Source: Tragulus kanchil (taxonomy: Eukaryota > Chordata > Mammalia > Artiodactyla > Tragulidae). From it: DNA of 64,000 nucleotides. Every line of letters begins with the position of its first letter. Positions within the stretch are counted from its first letter, which is position 1. Location: assembly GCA_022376925.1 (NCBI GenBank), contig JAIOJX010000032.1, positions 174,944,479 to 175,008,478 on the forward strand, read 5' to 3'. The notes beneath the pieces are model-generated. The model saw only the letters and a list, made by a program, of their open reading frames with translations, searched no databases and was not told the origin of the DNA. The position numbers and the translations under genes were made by a program. Positions 1 through 10,584 of this stretch are shown here, piece by piece.

Positions 1-62
1 GACGCTCGGGACGCTGCAGGCCAAGGCGGCGCAAAGAGTTGGACACGACTTAGCGACTGAAC
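1..62 (+). mobile_element. 3' tail of a BovB/Bov-tA element, cut by the window edge
   Basis: The stretch ends in the ruminant tail GAGTTGGACACGACTTAGCG followed by ACTGAAC (about 36-62), shared by Bov-tA SINEs and the BovB LINE 3' end. The rest lies outside the window, so SINE and LINE cannot be told apart. Confidence 0.7.
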
Positions 63-894
63 ATGGCCCAACAGCCTTTATGGTATACCCGAAACAACCA
101 CAGCTTTGTAAATCAACGACACTTCAATAAGCATAAATAACAAATTTTGAAAAATAGTTAAGATGGTACATTTTACTGTATATGTATTTTACCATAATAA
201 AAACATGGCTCAAAAAAACCCCAAGCGGTTCCCAGGGGTTTCTGATGGTCGCTGACAGACCACAGGTCCCTCTGACGCTGTAGAAGCCGGTGTCTCTGCG
301 GGTCAGACCCCGGGCCGGACGGCTCAGGGCCGACCTCGATCCTCAGGGAGAAGCCAGCACAGAGAGTGAGGGGCGTCACTGAGTCAGGGGCACGCGCCCT
401 CCGGGAGCAGAGGCTGAACCTGCCCGACAGCACAGCCGCACTCTCTCCGCAGCAGGGACAAGCACACCCAGTCAGCCACGGAGGACACGCCCTCCCCTCC
501 CGGAGACTGCCCTGTGGGTCAGGAAGCTGGGACAGGTGCCAGGGCGGACGGGTCAGGAGGCCAGGCCATGCGTCGTGACCGCTGACCAGGTCCCTCGGTC
601 ACCCCTCCTCCCGACACGCAGAGCATGCTGGGAGCGCTGACACTGCCCTGGGGCTGTGCCTGCTGGTCAGCCCAGCTGCCCCTCCCTTAACTCGTTCCGG
701 GCCAGGTGGGTTTGACCAAGGCCAACCTCGCCCCTGGATTGAAGGGTGGGCCCAGGACCACCTGCTTCCCAGCCAGTCACAGGATGCGGCAGAGACGAAC
801 CCGGGGTCCAAGTGGATCAACGCCCTCCCCGCTTCCCCCCTACCCCCCAGGTGCTGGAACCCACTCTAGTTTTATTTTTTCATTATTTGTTTAT
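63..894. other. Single-copy sequence without a gene, with an old L1 3' end
   Basis: About 95-215 is AT-rich and reads like L1 3' ends (CAATAA-type tail phrases). From 230 onward the sequence is GC-rich and matches no family I recognise. No open frame here shows a domain or a splice-bounded exon pattern. It lies upstream of the first duplication and has no second copy in the window. Confidence 0.5.
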
Positions 895-1219
895 GTTTAG
901 TTGTGCTAGGTCTTCGTTGCTTTGTGCGGGCTTTCGCTAGTTGTGATGAGCAGGGGCAACTCTTCGTTGCAGTACATGTGTCTTCATTGTGGGGGCTTCC
1001 CTTGGTGCAGAGCACAGGCTCTCGGCAGATGCGCTTCAGTAGTTACAGCTTGCAGGCTCAGTGGTTCCGGCTCCTGAACTCTGGAGAACAAGGTCAGTAG
1101 TTGTGGCTCTCAGACTTAGCTGCCCCTCGACATGTGGAATCTTACCTGGGCCAGGGATTGAACCAGTGGGCCCTGCACTGGAAAGTGGATTCTTATCTAC
1201 GGAGCCACCAAGGAAGTCC
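895..1219 (-). mobile_element. CHR-type tRNA-derived SINE
   Basis: Read on the minus strand it starts with GGACTTCCTTGGTGGCTCCG (a tRNA-Glu-like head), followed by a B-box-like GGTTCAATCCC. On the plus strand the right end is GGAAGTCC at about 1212-1219. The first duplication begins inside this SINE at 944, so the second copy at 2061-2336 lacks its left end. Confidence 0.7.
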
Positions 1220-1225
1220 ACACCA

Positions 1226-1496
1226 TGTCCTTTCTGTCTCTACTAATCTAACTACTCTAGGCATCTCATTTAACTAGAATCATACAGTATTTTTTTTTTT
1301 TTTGTGACTGCTTTCTTTCATTTAGCATGAGGTCTTCAAGTTTCATCTATATTGTAGCATGTTCAGAATTCCCTTCCTTTATGAGGCTGAATAATATTCC
1401 ATTGTATGAATAGACCATTCATCTGTCAGTGGACCCTTGGGATGCTACCATGTTTTGGCTAGAGTGAAGAGCGCTGCTGTGAACATGGGGGTCGTT
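1226..1496 (-). mobile_element. L1M-type LINE 3' region, antisense
   Basis: The stretch contains familiar antisense L1M phrases: GAATCATACAGTATT at about 1279, AATATTCCATTGTATGAATA at about 1392, and a GCTGCTGTGAACATG-type segment at about 1473. The element resumes at 1719 after a nested BovB tail. Copy 2 is at 2343-2613. Confidence 0.75.
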
Positions 1497-1499
1497 TGT

Positions 1500-1718
1500 G
1501 GGTTGCTCAGTTGCTCAGTTGTGTCTGACTCCTTGCAGCCCCGTGGATGGCAGCACGCCAGGCTCCCCTGTCCTTCCCCATCTCCTGGAGTTTGCTCAAG
1601 CTCATGACCATTGAGTCAGTGATGTCATCCAACCACCTCATCCTCTGAAGCCCCCTTTTCCTCTTGCGCTGCATCTTTCCCAGCATCAGGGTCTTTTCCA
1701 ATGAGTTGTCTCTTCAAG
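1500..1718 (-). mobile_element. BovB LINE 3' end nested in L1M
   Basis: On the plus strand it begins GTTGCTCAGTTGCTCAGTTG (about 1502) and continues through the typical antisense BovB 3' end to GTCTTTTCCAATGAGTTGTC (about 1691-1710). L1M sequence flanks both sides, so the BovB insertion is younger. Confidence 0.8.
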
Positions 1719-1835
1719 TCCCTGTTTTCAGACCTTCTGGTTGCACACCCAGAGGTAGAATCAACAATCCCATAATAATTCTACCTTTGATTTTCTGAGG
1801 ACCCACTGTACTGTAGGAACTGCTTTTGCTAAAGC
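1719..1835 (-). mobile_element. L1M remainder after the BovB insertion
   Basis: Antisense L1 phrasing resumes with CACACCCAGAGGTAGAATCA at about 1744 and TGAGGACCCACTGTACTGTA at about 1796. It continues the element at 1226-1496. The second copy is at 2836-2952. Confidence 0.65.
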
Positions 1836-2060
1836 CCCCAGTCCTATCAGCAGCCGTTACAAATCAGAGTAAAAGAAGACAGAAGAAGGAAAAAGTGCCA
1901 CCTTTGGGGCTGACACGGTAGTCCTGACAAGAGAAAGAATTTATTTTGACTAACAAGCCAAGCAGGGATAATCCAGGAGCTGGGCAGGAGGCGGATTGCA
2001 GCAGCAGAGGAGGAGCCTCCTGCCCGGATGCCTGCCAGCAGCGGGCAGCCGGCTCTGTGT

Positions 2061-2336
2061 TGATGAGCAGGGGCAACTCTTCGTTGCAGTACATGTGTCT
2101 TCATTGTGGGGGCTTCCCTTGGTGCAGAGCACAGGCTCTCGGCAGATGCGCTTCAGTAGTTACAGCTTGCAGGCTCAGTGGTTCCGGCTCCTGAACTCTG
2201 GAGAACAAGGTCAGTAGCTGTGGCTCTCAGATTTAGCTGCCCCTCGACATGTGGAATCTTACCTGGGCCAGGGATTGAACCAGTGGGCCCTGCACTGGAA
2301 AGTGGATTCTTATCTACGGAGCCACCAAGGAAGTCC
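2061..2336 (-). mobile_element. CHR-type SINE, duplicated part
   Basis: Second copy of 944-1219, truncated at its left end by the duplication junction rather than by a normal insertion boundary. No target-site duplication frames it. Confidence 0.7.
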
Positions 2337-2342
2337 ACACCA

Positions 2343-2613
2343 TGTCCTTTCTGTCTCTACTAATCTAACTACTCTAGGCATCTCATTTAACTAGAATCAT
2401 ACAGTATTTTTTTTTTTTTTGTGACTGCTTTCTTTCATTTAGCATGAGGTCTTCAAGTTTCATCTATATTGTAGCATGTTCAGAATTCCCTTCCTTTATG
2501 AGGCTGAATAATATTCCATTGTATGAATAGACCATTCATCTGTCAGTGGACCCTTGGGATGCTACCATGTTTTGGCTAGAGTGAAGAGCGCTGCTGTGAA
2601 CATGGGGGTCGTT
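2343..2613 (-). mobile_element. L1M, duplicate of 1226-1496
   Basis: Same sequence at an offset of 1117 bp, followed by the same nested BovB tail. Confidence 0.75.
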
Positions 2614-2616
2614 TGT

Positions 2617-2835
2617 GGGTTGCTCAGTTGCTCAGTTGTGTCTGACTCCTTGCAGCCCCGTGGATGGCAGCACGCCAGGCTCCCCTGTCCTTCCCCATCT
2701 CCTGGAGTTTGCTCAAGCTCATGACCATTGAGTCAGTGATGTCATCCAACCACCTCATCCTCTGAAGCCCCCTTTTCCTCTTGCGCTGCATCTTTCCCAG
2801 CATCAGGGTCTTTTCCAATGAGTTGTCTCTTCAAG
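2617..2835 (-). mobile_element. BovB 3' end, duplicate of 1500-1718
   Basis: Same sequence at an offset of 1117 bp. L1M sequence continues at 2836-2952. Confidence 0.8.
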
Positions 2836-2956
2836 TCCCTGTTTTCAGACCTTCTGGTTGCACACCCAGAGGTAGAATCAACAATCCCATAATAATTCTA
2901 CCTTTGATTTTCTGAGGACCCACTGTACTGTAGGAACTGCTTTTGCTAAAGCCCCC

Positions 2957-5187
2957 AGTCCCATCAGCAGCCGTTACAAATCAGAGTAAAAGAAGACAGA
3001 AGAAGGAAAAAGTGCCACCTTTGGGGCTGACACGGTAGTCCTGACAAGAGAAAGAATTTATTTTGACTAACAAGCCAAGCAGGGATAATCCAGGAGCTGG
3101 GCAGGAGGCGGATGGCAGCAGCAGAGGAGGAGCCTCCTGCCCGGATGCCCGGCCTGCCAGCAGCGGGCAGCCGGCTCTGTGTTGATGGCAGATTGTCACT
3201 TTGGTGGAATTCAGAAGCCTGACTCCCGTCATTAGGCAGCCATCTGTAATTAACTCACTCAAGGCTGTGCGAAGGGTAGGTCTCCTCCTGCGGCAGCCAG
3301 GGACAGTCCACCTGCCCTTCGCGGGAGGGGGTGGGTGGACCTCCCTTCAGCTGACGCGTAATTAATGACAACTGGATCGTTCCAGGGCCTTCTCTCCCTG
3401 GAAGATCTAGACTCTCAGCTGGGGCTGAGATCGGCTCAGGAGGTGGAGACCAGCTTCAGGGCAGATGCTGAGAAGGACTGACCAGGTCGCAAGAGGAGTC
3501 CCACTCCATCTGTCCGGTCACCTTCATTCTTGGCCAAGGGACCTCCAATGCCAAAATCAGGGCCCCCAGAGTGGACCAAACTCCTCGAGGGGTTAAGCAA
3601 CTTGAAACATGCCGACAGAGAAGGGAAAAACATCATGACGCTTTCTGACCACGGGGCTGCCTGCAGCCTGGATTCCCAAGCCCTGGGCAGGCTTGGCGTC
3701 TGGATGTCCCCTCTGGAATGTCTGGGCTGCAGCCGGGGTTTGCTCTAAATGAGAAACAGACTGGCAGGCCGCGGCCAGCTCCTCGTGCGGTCTGGGCGGG
3801 GCTGCTTGGCACCGGCCTCTGCCGAGGAGGACACACGGCTGCGCCTGGAGGGCCTCCCACCAGCCTGGGAGGCTTGGGGGCCAGGCCAGCCGGTTCAGGC
3901 CAGCGCCTGCACAGAGGCGGAGCAGTGCTCCCCGGGGCCGTGGCCGGGCACCGCCCTGGAGGCCGATGGGGCCCATCTGCTGCTGGCTGGACCCCTCCCT
4001 TATTCTGCAGCTTAGGGAATGATGTGGATCCTGGCCTCTGAGTTTGCCCAGGCTGAAAACAGGAGTGAAGCCATGCCCCAGTCCAGCAGCCGTTAAAATG
4101 GAAAAGGACAGAAGAAGGGTGCCACCTTTGGGGCTGACACGGTAGTCCTGACAAGAGAAAGAATTTATTTTGACTAACAAGCCAAGCAGGGATAATCCAG
4201 GAGCTGGGCAGGAGGCGGATTGCAGCAGCAGAGGAGGAGCCTCCTGCCCGGATGCCCGGCCTGCCAGCAGCGGGCAGCCGGCTCTGTGTTGATGGCAGAT
4301 TGTCACTTTGGTGGAATTCAGAAGCCTGACTCCCGTCATTAGGCAGCCATCTGTAATTAACTCACTCAAGGCTGTGCGAAGGGTAGGTCTCCTCCTGCGG
4401 CAGCCAGGGACAGTCCACCTGCCCTTCGCGGGAGGGGGTGGGTGGACCTCCCTTCAGCTGACGCGTAATTAATGACAACTGGATCGTTCCAGGGCCTTCT
4501 CTCCCTGGAAGATCTAGACTCTCAGCTGGGGCTGAGATCGGCTCAGGAGGTGGAGACCAGCTTCAGGGCAGATGCTGAGAAGGACTGACCAGGTCGCAAG
4601 AGGAGTCCCACTCCATCTGTCCGGTCACCTTCATTCTTGGCCAAGGGACCTCCAATGCCAAAATCAGGGCCCCCAGAGTGGACCAAACTCCTCGAGGGGT
4701 TAAGCAACTTGAAACATGCCGACAGAGAAGGGAAAAACATCATGACGCTTTCTGACCACGGGGCTGCCTGCAGCCTGGATTCCCAAGCCCTGGACAGGCT
4801 TGGCGTCTGGATGTCCCCTCTGGAATGTCTGGGCTGCAGCCGGGGTTTGCTCTAAATGAGAAACAGACTGGCAGGCCGCGGCCAGCTCCTCGTGCGGTCT
4901 GGGCGGGGCCGCTTGGCACCGGCCGCTGCCGAGGAGGACACACGGCTGCGCCTGGAGGGCCTCCCACCAGCCTGGGAGGCTTGGGGGCCAGGCCAGCCGG
5001 TTCAGGCCAGCGCCTGCACAGAGGCGGAGCAGTGCTCCCCGGGGCCGTGGCCGGGCACCGCCCTGGAGGCCGATGGGGCCCATCTGCTGCTGGCTGGGCC
5101 CCTCCCTTATTCTGCAGCTTAGGGAATGATGTGGATCCTGGCCTCTGAGTTTGCCCAGGCTGAAAACAGGAGTGAAGCCATGCCCCA
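2957..5187. repeat. Adjacent direct duplication B (offset 1107 bp)
   Basis: Copy 1 core is 3012-4118 and copy 2 core is 4119-5187. Copy 2 really begins near 4079: 4081-4118 is a shortened, error-like version of 2957-3011, with bases dropped around the CAGCAGCCGTTA and AGAAGAAGG phrases. The shared piece 2957-3178 also belongs to duplication A, so it occurs three times (from about 1840, 2957 and 4080). Confidence 0.9.
3186..4078. other. Unique non-coding block with a CpG-rich patch
   Basis: No repeat family recognised. About 3235-3365 holds TAATTAA-type motifs (TGTAATTAACTCAC near 3245, GCGTAATTAATGACAAC near 3356). About 3766-3975 is strongly GC-rich, with about 17 CpG in 210 bases. Open frames here are long only because the sequence is GC-rich, and the longest on the minus strand runs through the 4119 junction. 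Second copy at about 4292-5187; the 3' part appears a third time from 5823. Confidence 0.45.
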
Positions 5188-5294
5188 GGGTGTCTCACGG
5201 CCCAGAGCTGGGAGCAGTGGGGATGCCTCATGAATGTGTAATCCTGGAAAGGTCTCAGAGGGTATGCAGCTCAGGGCTCTGGTTTCAAAGCGAC

Positions 5295-5352
5295 AGGAAC
5301 TCAGGTTCAGAGAAGTTCAGGAACGTACCCCGGGTCACACAGCAAGATGCAG
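5295..5352 (-). mobile_element. MIR fragment
   Basis: The order TTCAGAGAAGTTCAGGAACG then GGTCACACAGCAAG matches the antisense MIR core. The second copy is at about 6314-6371. Short and diverged. Confidence 0.5.
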
Positions 5353-6313
5353 GTAAACAGAGTCTCCTATGAGCCAGTGGTTCTCCACACCAGCACGTCT
5401 CTGGGAGAGCCCCGGTCTCTTCCAGCCTGGTGCTCCCCTCTCGTCCTCCCAGCCCAAGCACGGATCCCAGAGCTCCTGGTGTCCCGCACGCATGTTTGTA
5501 CTTTTTCTAATCCTACGGGATGGGGCTCCAGGGTGTCCCAGGGGCCTCCGGATTAGAGCTGTCCCTGATCCCTGCTTGGATCATGCCCCGACTCCCAGCC
5601 CCCTATTCTGCCCTCTGCCTCCCAAGTGGCGACATCTGGTCAACAGGATGGCCCCCACAGTAAATGTTCCAGTCATCCGAGGCTTGGCTTTACAGACAAA
5701 GAGTCCAGAGAGGTCCAGTGACCCCTCGAAGGTCACCCCGTGGGAAGAGGGGGACGCTGGAGATGAACAGCCGCAGCCCGGGACCTTGGTTGTCCCACAG
5801 AGCACCTGCGGCGAGGCCTGAACGTCTGGATGTCCCCTCTGGAATGTCTGGGCTGCAGCCGGGGTTTGCTCTAAATGAGAAACAGACTGGCAGGCCGCGG
5901 CCAGCTCCTCGTGCGGTCTGGGCGGGGCCGCTTGGCACCGGCCGCTGCCGAGGAGGACACACGGCTGCGCCTGGAGGGCCTCCCACCAGCCTGGGAGGCT
6001 TGGGGGCCAGGCCAGCCGGTTCAGGCCAGCGCCTGCACAGAGGCGGAGCAGTGCTCCCCGGGGCCGTGGCCGGGCACCGCCCTGGAGGCCGATGGGGCCC
6101 ATCTGCTGCTGGCTGGGCCCCTCCCTTATTCTGCAGCTTAGGGAATGATGTGGATCCTGGCCTCTGAGTTTGCCCAGGCTGAAAACAGGAGTGAAGCCAT
6201 GCCCCAGGGTGTCTCACGGCCCAGAGCTGGGAGCAGTGGGGATGCCTCATGAATGTGTAATCCTGGAAAGGTCTCAGAGGGTATGCAGCTCAGGGCTCTG
6301 GTTTCAAAGCGAC

Positions 6314-6371
6314 AGGAACTCAGGTTCAGAGAAGTTCAGGAACGTACCCCGGGTCACACAGCAAGATGCAG
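6314..6371 (-). mobile_element. MIR fragment, duplicate of 5295-5352
   Basis: Same sequence at an offset of 1019 bp. Confidence 0.5.
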
Positions 6372-7084
6372 GTAAACAGAGTCTCCTATGAGCCAGTGGT
6401 TCTCCACACCAGCACGTCTCTGGGAGAGCCCCGGTCTCTTCCAGCCTGGTGCTCCCCTCTCGTCCTCCCAGCCCAAGCACGGATCCCAGAGCTCCTGGTG
6501 TCCCGCACGCATGCTTGTACTTTTTCTAATCCTACGGGATGGGGCTCCAGGGTGTCCCAGGGGCCTCCGGATTAGAGCTGTCCCTCATCCCTGCTTGGAT
6601 CATGCCCCGACTCCCAGCCCCCTATTCTGCCCTCTGCCTCCCAAGTGGCGACATCTGGTCAACAGGATGGCCCCCACAGTAAATGTTCCAGTCATCCGAG
6701 GCTTGGCTTTACAGACAAAGAGTCCAGAGAGGTCCAGTGACCCCTCGAAGGTCACCCAGTGGGAAGAGGGGGACGCTGGAGATGAACAGCCGCAGCCCGG
6801 GACCTTGGTTGTCCCACAGAGCACCTGCGGCGAGGCCTGAACGTCTGCCCCGTCCTCTCAGGAGAAAAGGCACGGGCTTCAGGAGTGTTCCCTTACAAGG
6901 GTGTGAACTCCGACCACAACGCCCGTGGTGTCTCCCCTGGAAATCGGGTGTGACAAAGCGGGAACGTGAAGGGAGGTGAGAAGGTGGGGAGAGTACTCGT
7001 GGGGGCCGCAGGGGGCCAAGTATTTGAGAAGGGTGTCTTCAGAAGGGTGGGGCCTGTGCTGGAGAAGTCCCCTGGGGACAGACT

Positions 7085-7250
7085 CTAAAGCAAGGGCCCC
7101 CAGGCTTCAGCATCTAATGCCTGATCATCTGAGGTGAAGCTGATAGAATAGTAACAGATGTAAAGTGTACAACAAATGTAATGGACTGGAATCGTCCAGA
7201 ATCCATCCCGCCACCCCCTGGTCTATGGAAAAACTGTCTTCCATGACAGG
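7085..7250 (+). mobile_element. hAT-like DNA transposon remnant, left part
   Basis: The segment TCAGCATCTAATGCCTGATC (7107-7126), then ATCTGAGGTGAAGCTGATAG, and AAACTGTCTTCCATGA (about 7230) follow the order of a mammal-wide non-autonomous DNA transposon that I recall as hAT-Tip100-like. The other end, GGCTGGGGACCGCTGCT, lies at about 7479-7495 beyond a nested SINE. Family name uncertain; orientation is nominal. Confidence 0.5.
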
Positions 7251-7455
7251 CTTCCCAGGTGGCTCAGAATGTAAAGAATCTGCCTACAATGCACGGGACC
7301 TGGGTTTGATCCCTGGGTCGGGAAGATCCCCTAGAGAAGGGAATGGCTGCCCACTCCAGTATTCTTGCCTGGAGGATCCCGTGGACAGAGGAGCCTGATG
7401 GGCTACAGTCTGCGGGGTTGGAAAGAGTTGGAGACGACTGAGCAACCGACACTTC
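7251..7455 (+). mobile_element. Bov-tA SINE nested in the hAT-like remnant
   Basis: A full-length-looking Bov-tA: head CTTCCCAGGTGGCTCAGAAT, B-box-like GGTTTGATCCC near 7312, middle CTCCAGTATTCTTGCCTGGA near 7355, and tail GACGACTGAGCAACCGACAC. The tRNA-like head is a SINE promoter relic, not a tRNA gene. Confidence 0.9.
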
Positions 7456-7500
7456 AGCCTGGTGCCTGGTGCTGAGAAGGCTGGGGACCGCTGCTCCAAA
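7456..7500 (+). mobile_element. hAT-like remnant, right part
   Basis: Continues the element at 7085-7250 after the SINE, ending with the terminal-like GGCTGGGGACCGCTGCTCC. Confidence 0.45.
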
Positions 7501-8195
7501 GGGTCTTGGAAGCTAGTGAAGAAGCCTGAGTTTTTCCTCTTAGTGGTGGAGACAGTTTTCAGTGGAAAGTGACGTGGTCTCTGGGTACCTCGGGAAGACC
7601 ACCCTGTTTGTCACTTTGGAGAAAGTGGCCACTGGGGCCGGCAGGGTGTGGGGGGTGGTGGGGATGAGAACAGAGCAGGAAGGGGAGGAGGGGCAGGGAG
7701 CTGAACCTGGGGCGGTCAGGCAAGAACAACCCCAACTTCCCTTTCCTATGGAATTGGACCTGATCTAATTCTACTCCTCTTGGAAGTTTTGGTTTTAGTC
7801 CCATGAAAGAGCTGGTTGTTGTTAAGATAAGGATGGAGTCACCCTCCAGCTGAGTGCAAGGGCAGAGCAAGCCCCTGCCCCTCCCTGCCACCCACCTCCT
7901 GCTTCTTCTTCCCTGCGTGCCCTTGGCCTTGACCCCTGAGAAGTGTCCACTGGCATCTGGCAGGGCCAACAGAGGACCTCTCGGAGGCCACTGAAGGTTG
8001 GCCTTCACCGAGGACCCTGGAGGCTCCCCATGGGGCCCCTGCCAGGGCACTGGCCTGCCAGGAGCCACACCCGCCAACGTGAAGGGAGGTGAGAAGGTGG
8101 GAGAGTACTCGTGGGGCCGCAGGGGCCAAGTATTTGAGAAGGGTGTCTTCAGAAGGGTGGGGCCTGTGCTGGAGAAGTCCCCTGGGGACAGACTT

Positions 8196-8360
8196 TAAAG
8201 CAAGGGCCCCCAGGCTTCAGCATCTAATGCCTGATCATCTGAGGTGAAGCTGATAGAATAGTAACAGATGTAAAGTGTACAACAAATGTAATGGACTGGA
8301 ATCGTCCAGAATCCATCCCGCCACCCCCTGGTCTATGGAAAAACTGTCTTCCATGACAGG
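8196..8360 (+). mobile_element. hAT-like remnant, duplicate
   Basis: Second copy of 7085-7250 at an offset of 1110 bp. Confidence 0.5.
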
Positions 8361-8565
8361 CTTCCCAGGTGGCTCAGAATGTAAAGAATCTGCCTACAAT
8401 GCACGGGACCTGGGTTTGATCCCTGGGTCGGGAAGATCCCCTAGAGAAGGGAATGGCTGCCCACTCCAGTATTCTTGCCTGGAGGATCCCGTGGACAGAG
8501 GAGCCTGATGGGCTACAGTCTGCGGGGTTGAAGAGAGTTGGAGACGACTGAGCAACCGACACTTC
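8361..8565 (+). mobile_element. Bov-tA SINE, duplicate of 7251-7455
   Basis: Same element at an offset of 1110 bp, with small differences near its 3' end (TTGGAAAGAG versus TTGAAGAGAG). The hAT-like tail follows at 8566-8610. Confidence 0.9.
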
Positions 8566-9298
8566 AGCCTGGTGCCTGGTGCTGAGAAGGCTGGGGACCG
8601 CTGCTCCAAAGGGTCTTGGAAGCTAGTGAAGAAGTCTGAGTTTTTCCTCTTAGTGGTGGAGACAGTTTTCAGTGGAAAGTGACGTGGTCTCTGGGTACCT
8701 CGGGAAGACCACCCTGTTTGTCACTTTGGAGAAAGTGGCCACTGGGGCCGGCAGGGTGTGGGGGGTGGTGGGGATGAGAACAGAGCAGGAAGGGGAGGAG
8801 GGGCAGGGAGCTGAACCTGGGGCGGTCAGGCAAGAACAACCCCAACTTCCCTTTCCTATGGAATTGGACCTGATCTAATTCTACTCCTCTTGGAAGTTTT
8901 GGTTTTAGTCCCATGAAAGAGCTGGTTGTTGTTAAGATAAGGATGGAGTCACCCTCCAGCTGAGTGCAAGGGCAGAGCAAGCCCCTGCCCCTCCCTGCCA
9001 CCCACCTCCTGCTTCTTCTTCCCTGCGTGCCCTTGGCCTTGACCCCTGAGAAGTGTCCACTGGCATCTGGCAGGGCCAACAGAGGACCTCTCGGAGGCCA
9101 CTGAAGGTTGGCCTTCACCGAGGACCCTGGAGGCTCCCCATGGGGCCCCTGCCAGGGCACTGGCCTGCCAGGAGCCACACCCGCGTCCCATCCCTCCATG
9201 GTCCTGGGTAGACCCCAACCCACTAATGCTGCAGTTTGCACTGAAAGGGTGGAGGACCACTGAGGGTGGCCATGAGAGAGACGGCAGGCCACGAAGAG

Positions 9299-9502
9299 TG
9301 TTAGTCACTCAGTCCTGTCTGACCCTTTGCGGCCCTATGGCTGTAATCCACCAGCTTCCTCTGTCCATGAAATTCTCCAGGCAAGAATCCTGCGGTGGGC
9401 AGCCATTCCCTTCGCCAGGGGACCTTCCCTGACCCAGCTGTTGAACCCGAGCCTCCTGCGTTGCAGGTGGCTTCTTTACCATCTGAGCCACCAGGGAAGC
9501 CC
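9299..9502 (-). mobile_element. Bov-tA SINE
   Basis: Antisense Bov-tA from GTGTTAGTCACTCAGTCCTG (about 9299) to CTGAGCCACCAGGGAAGC (about 9483-9500). Second copy at 10381-10584. Confidence 0.88.
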
Positions 9503-9605
9503 GCATCAGGCCGTTTGTTGCTGTTCAGACACCACAGAAGTGACGTAGCACCCCCCCACACAGGGTTTATCTGGGTTAAGTTAGTGTGCCTTCGTGGACG
9601 TGCCT

Positions 9606-9607
<2 letters not shown>

Positions 9608-9639
<32 letters not shown>
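9608..9639. repeat. (GT)n microsatellite
   Basis: About 16 uninterrupted GT units. The duplicate at 10690-10721 has the same length. Confidence 0.95.
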
Positions 9640-9641
<2 letters not shown>

Positions 9642-10380
9642 GCGGGGAGGGCTCTCCTAGTGCTTTGCCGACACCACTTGTGAATTGGTTCAGCCAGGCT
9701 GTGGGCCGGGAGGGGGCATCTTAGCTCCAGCCTCAGTGAGCGGCTGCCCCAGGGCAGGGAAGGGCTGATGGCTCCTGCCAGCAGCCGGGACATCAGAAAG
9801 GGTTAAGGGACCTGACAGGCTGCTGCCTGGGGGTCTGTGCCCCTTGGTGCCCAGGGAGAGATCAATAGGCCTTTAAGGTGATTTATTAAAATGGATAGGG
9901 AGGCTGCATCCTCACCTCACCCCCGGTGAGTCAGATGAGCATCCTCTCCTGACTATTGAATTCTACTCCTCTTGGAAGTTTTGGTGTTAGTCCCATGAAA
10001 GAGCTGGTTGTTGTTAAGATAAGGATGGAGTCACCCTCCAGCTGAGTGCAAGGGCAGAGCAAGCCCCTGCCCCTCCCTGCCACCCACCTCCTGCTTCTTC
10101 TTCCCTGCGTGCCCTTGGCCTTGACCCCTGAGAAGTGTCCACTGGCATCTGGCAGGGCCAACAGAGGACCTCTCGGAGGCCACTGAAGGTTGGCCTTCAC
10201 CGAGGACCCTGGAGGCTCCCCATGGGGCCCCTGCCAGGGCACTGGCCTGCCAGGAGCCACACCCGCGTCCTATCCCTCCATGGTCCTGGGTAGACCCCAA
10301 CCCACTAATGCTGCAGTTTGCACTGAAAGGGTGGAGGACCACTGAGGGTGGCCATGAGAGAGACGGCAGGCCACGAAGAG

Positions 10381-10584
10381 TGTTAGTCACTCAGTCCTGT
10401 CTGACCCTTTGCGGCCCTATGGCTGTAATCCACCAGCTTCCTCTGTCCATGAAATTCTCCAGGCAAGAATCCTGTGGTGGGCAGCCATTCCCTTCGCCAG
10501 GGGACCTTCCCTGACCCAGCTGTTGAACCCGAGCCTCCTGCGTTGCAGGTGGCTTCTTTACCATCTGAGCCACCAGGGAAGCCC
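10381..10584 (-). mobile_element. Bov-tA SINE, duplicate of 9299-9502
   Basis: Same sequence at an offset of 1082 bp, with one G/T change near 10474. Confidence 0.88.

Larger units (their letters stand above)
944..3185. repeat. Adjacent direct duplication A (offset 1117 bp)
   Basis: Copy 1 is 944-2060 and copy 2 is 2061 to about 3178-3185. Both carry the SINE remainder, L1M and nested BovB tail in the same order. Near the end of copy 1 a five-base CGGCC-type piece is missing (about 2025-2035) compared with copy 2 (about 3148-3156). The interior differs at only a few bases. Likely an untrimmed overlap between assembled fragments rather than a genomic duplication. Confidence 0.9.
4804..6847. 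repeat. Adjacent direct duplication C (offset 1019 bp)
   Basis: Copy 1 is 4804-5822 and copy 2 is 5823-6847. The joining phrase ACGTCTG occurs at both ends (5822 and 6841). The part 4804-5187 also belongs to duplication B, so it is present three times (from 3697, 4804 and 5823). Interior differences are few: GCATGTTTG versus GCATGCTTG near 5490/6509, and CCCGTGGG versus CCAGTGGG near 5737/6756. Confidence 0.9.
6963..9185. repeat. Adjacent direct duplication D (offset 1113 falling to 1110 bp)
   Basis: Copy 1 is 6963-8075 and copy 2 is 8076-9185. Within about 60 bases of the start three G-runs are one base shorter in copy 2 (GGGG/GGG near 6986, GGGGG/GGGG near 7001 and 7010). This homopolymer pattern is typical of base-calling error and changes the offset by three. 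The rest is nearly identical. Confidence 0.9.

Noticed and set aside
3593..4369. 258-residue open frame on the minus strand
   Set aside because: It runs through the 4119 duplication junction and GC-rich sequence, has no domain, and its parts recur as shorter frames in the other copies.
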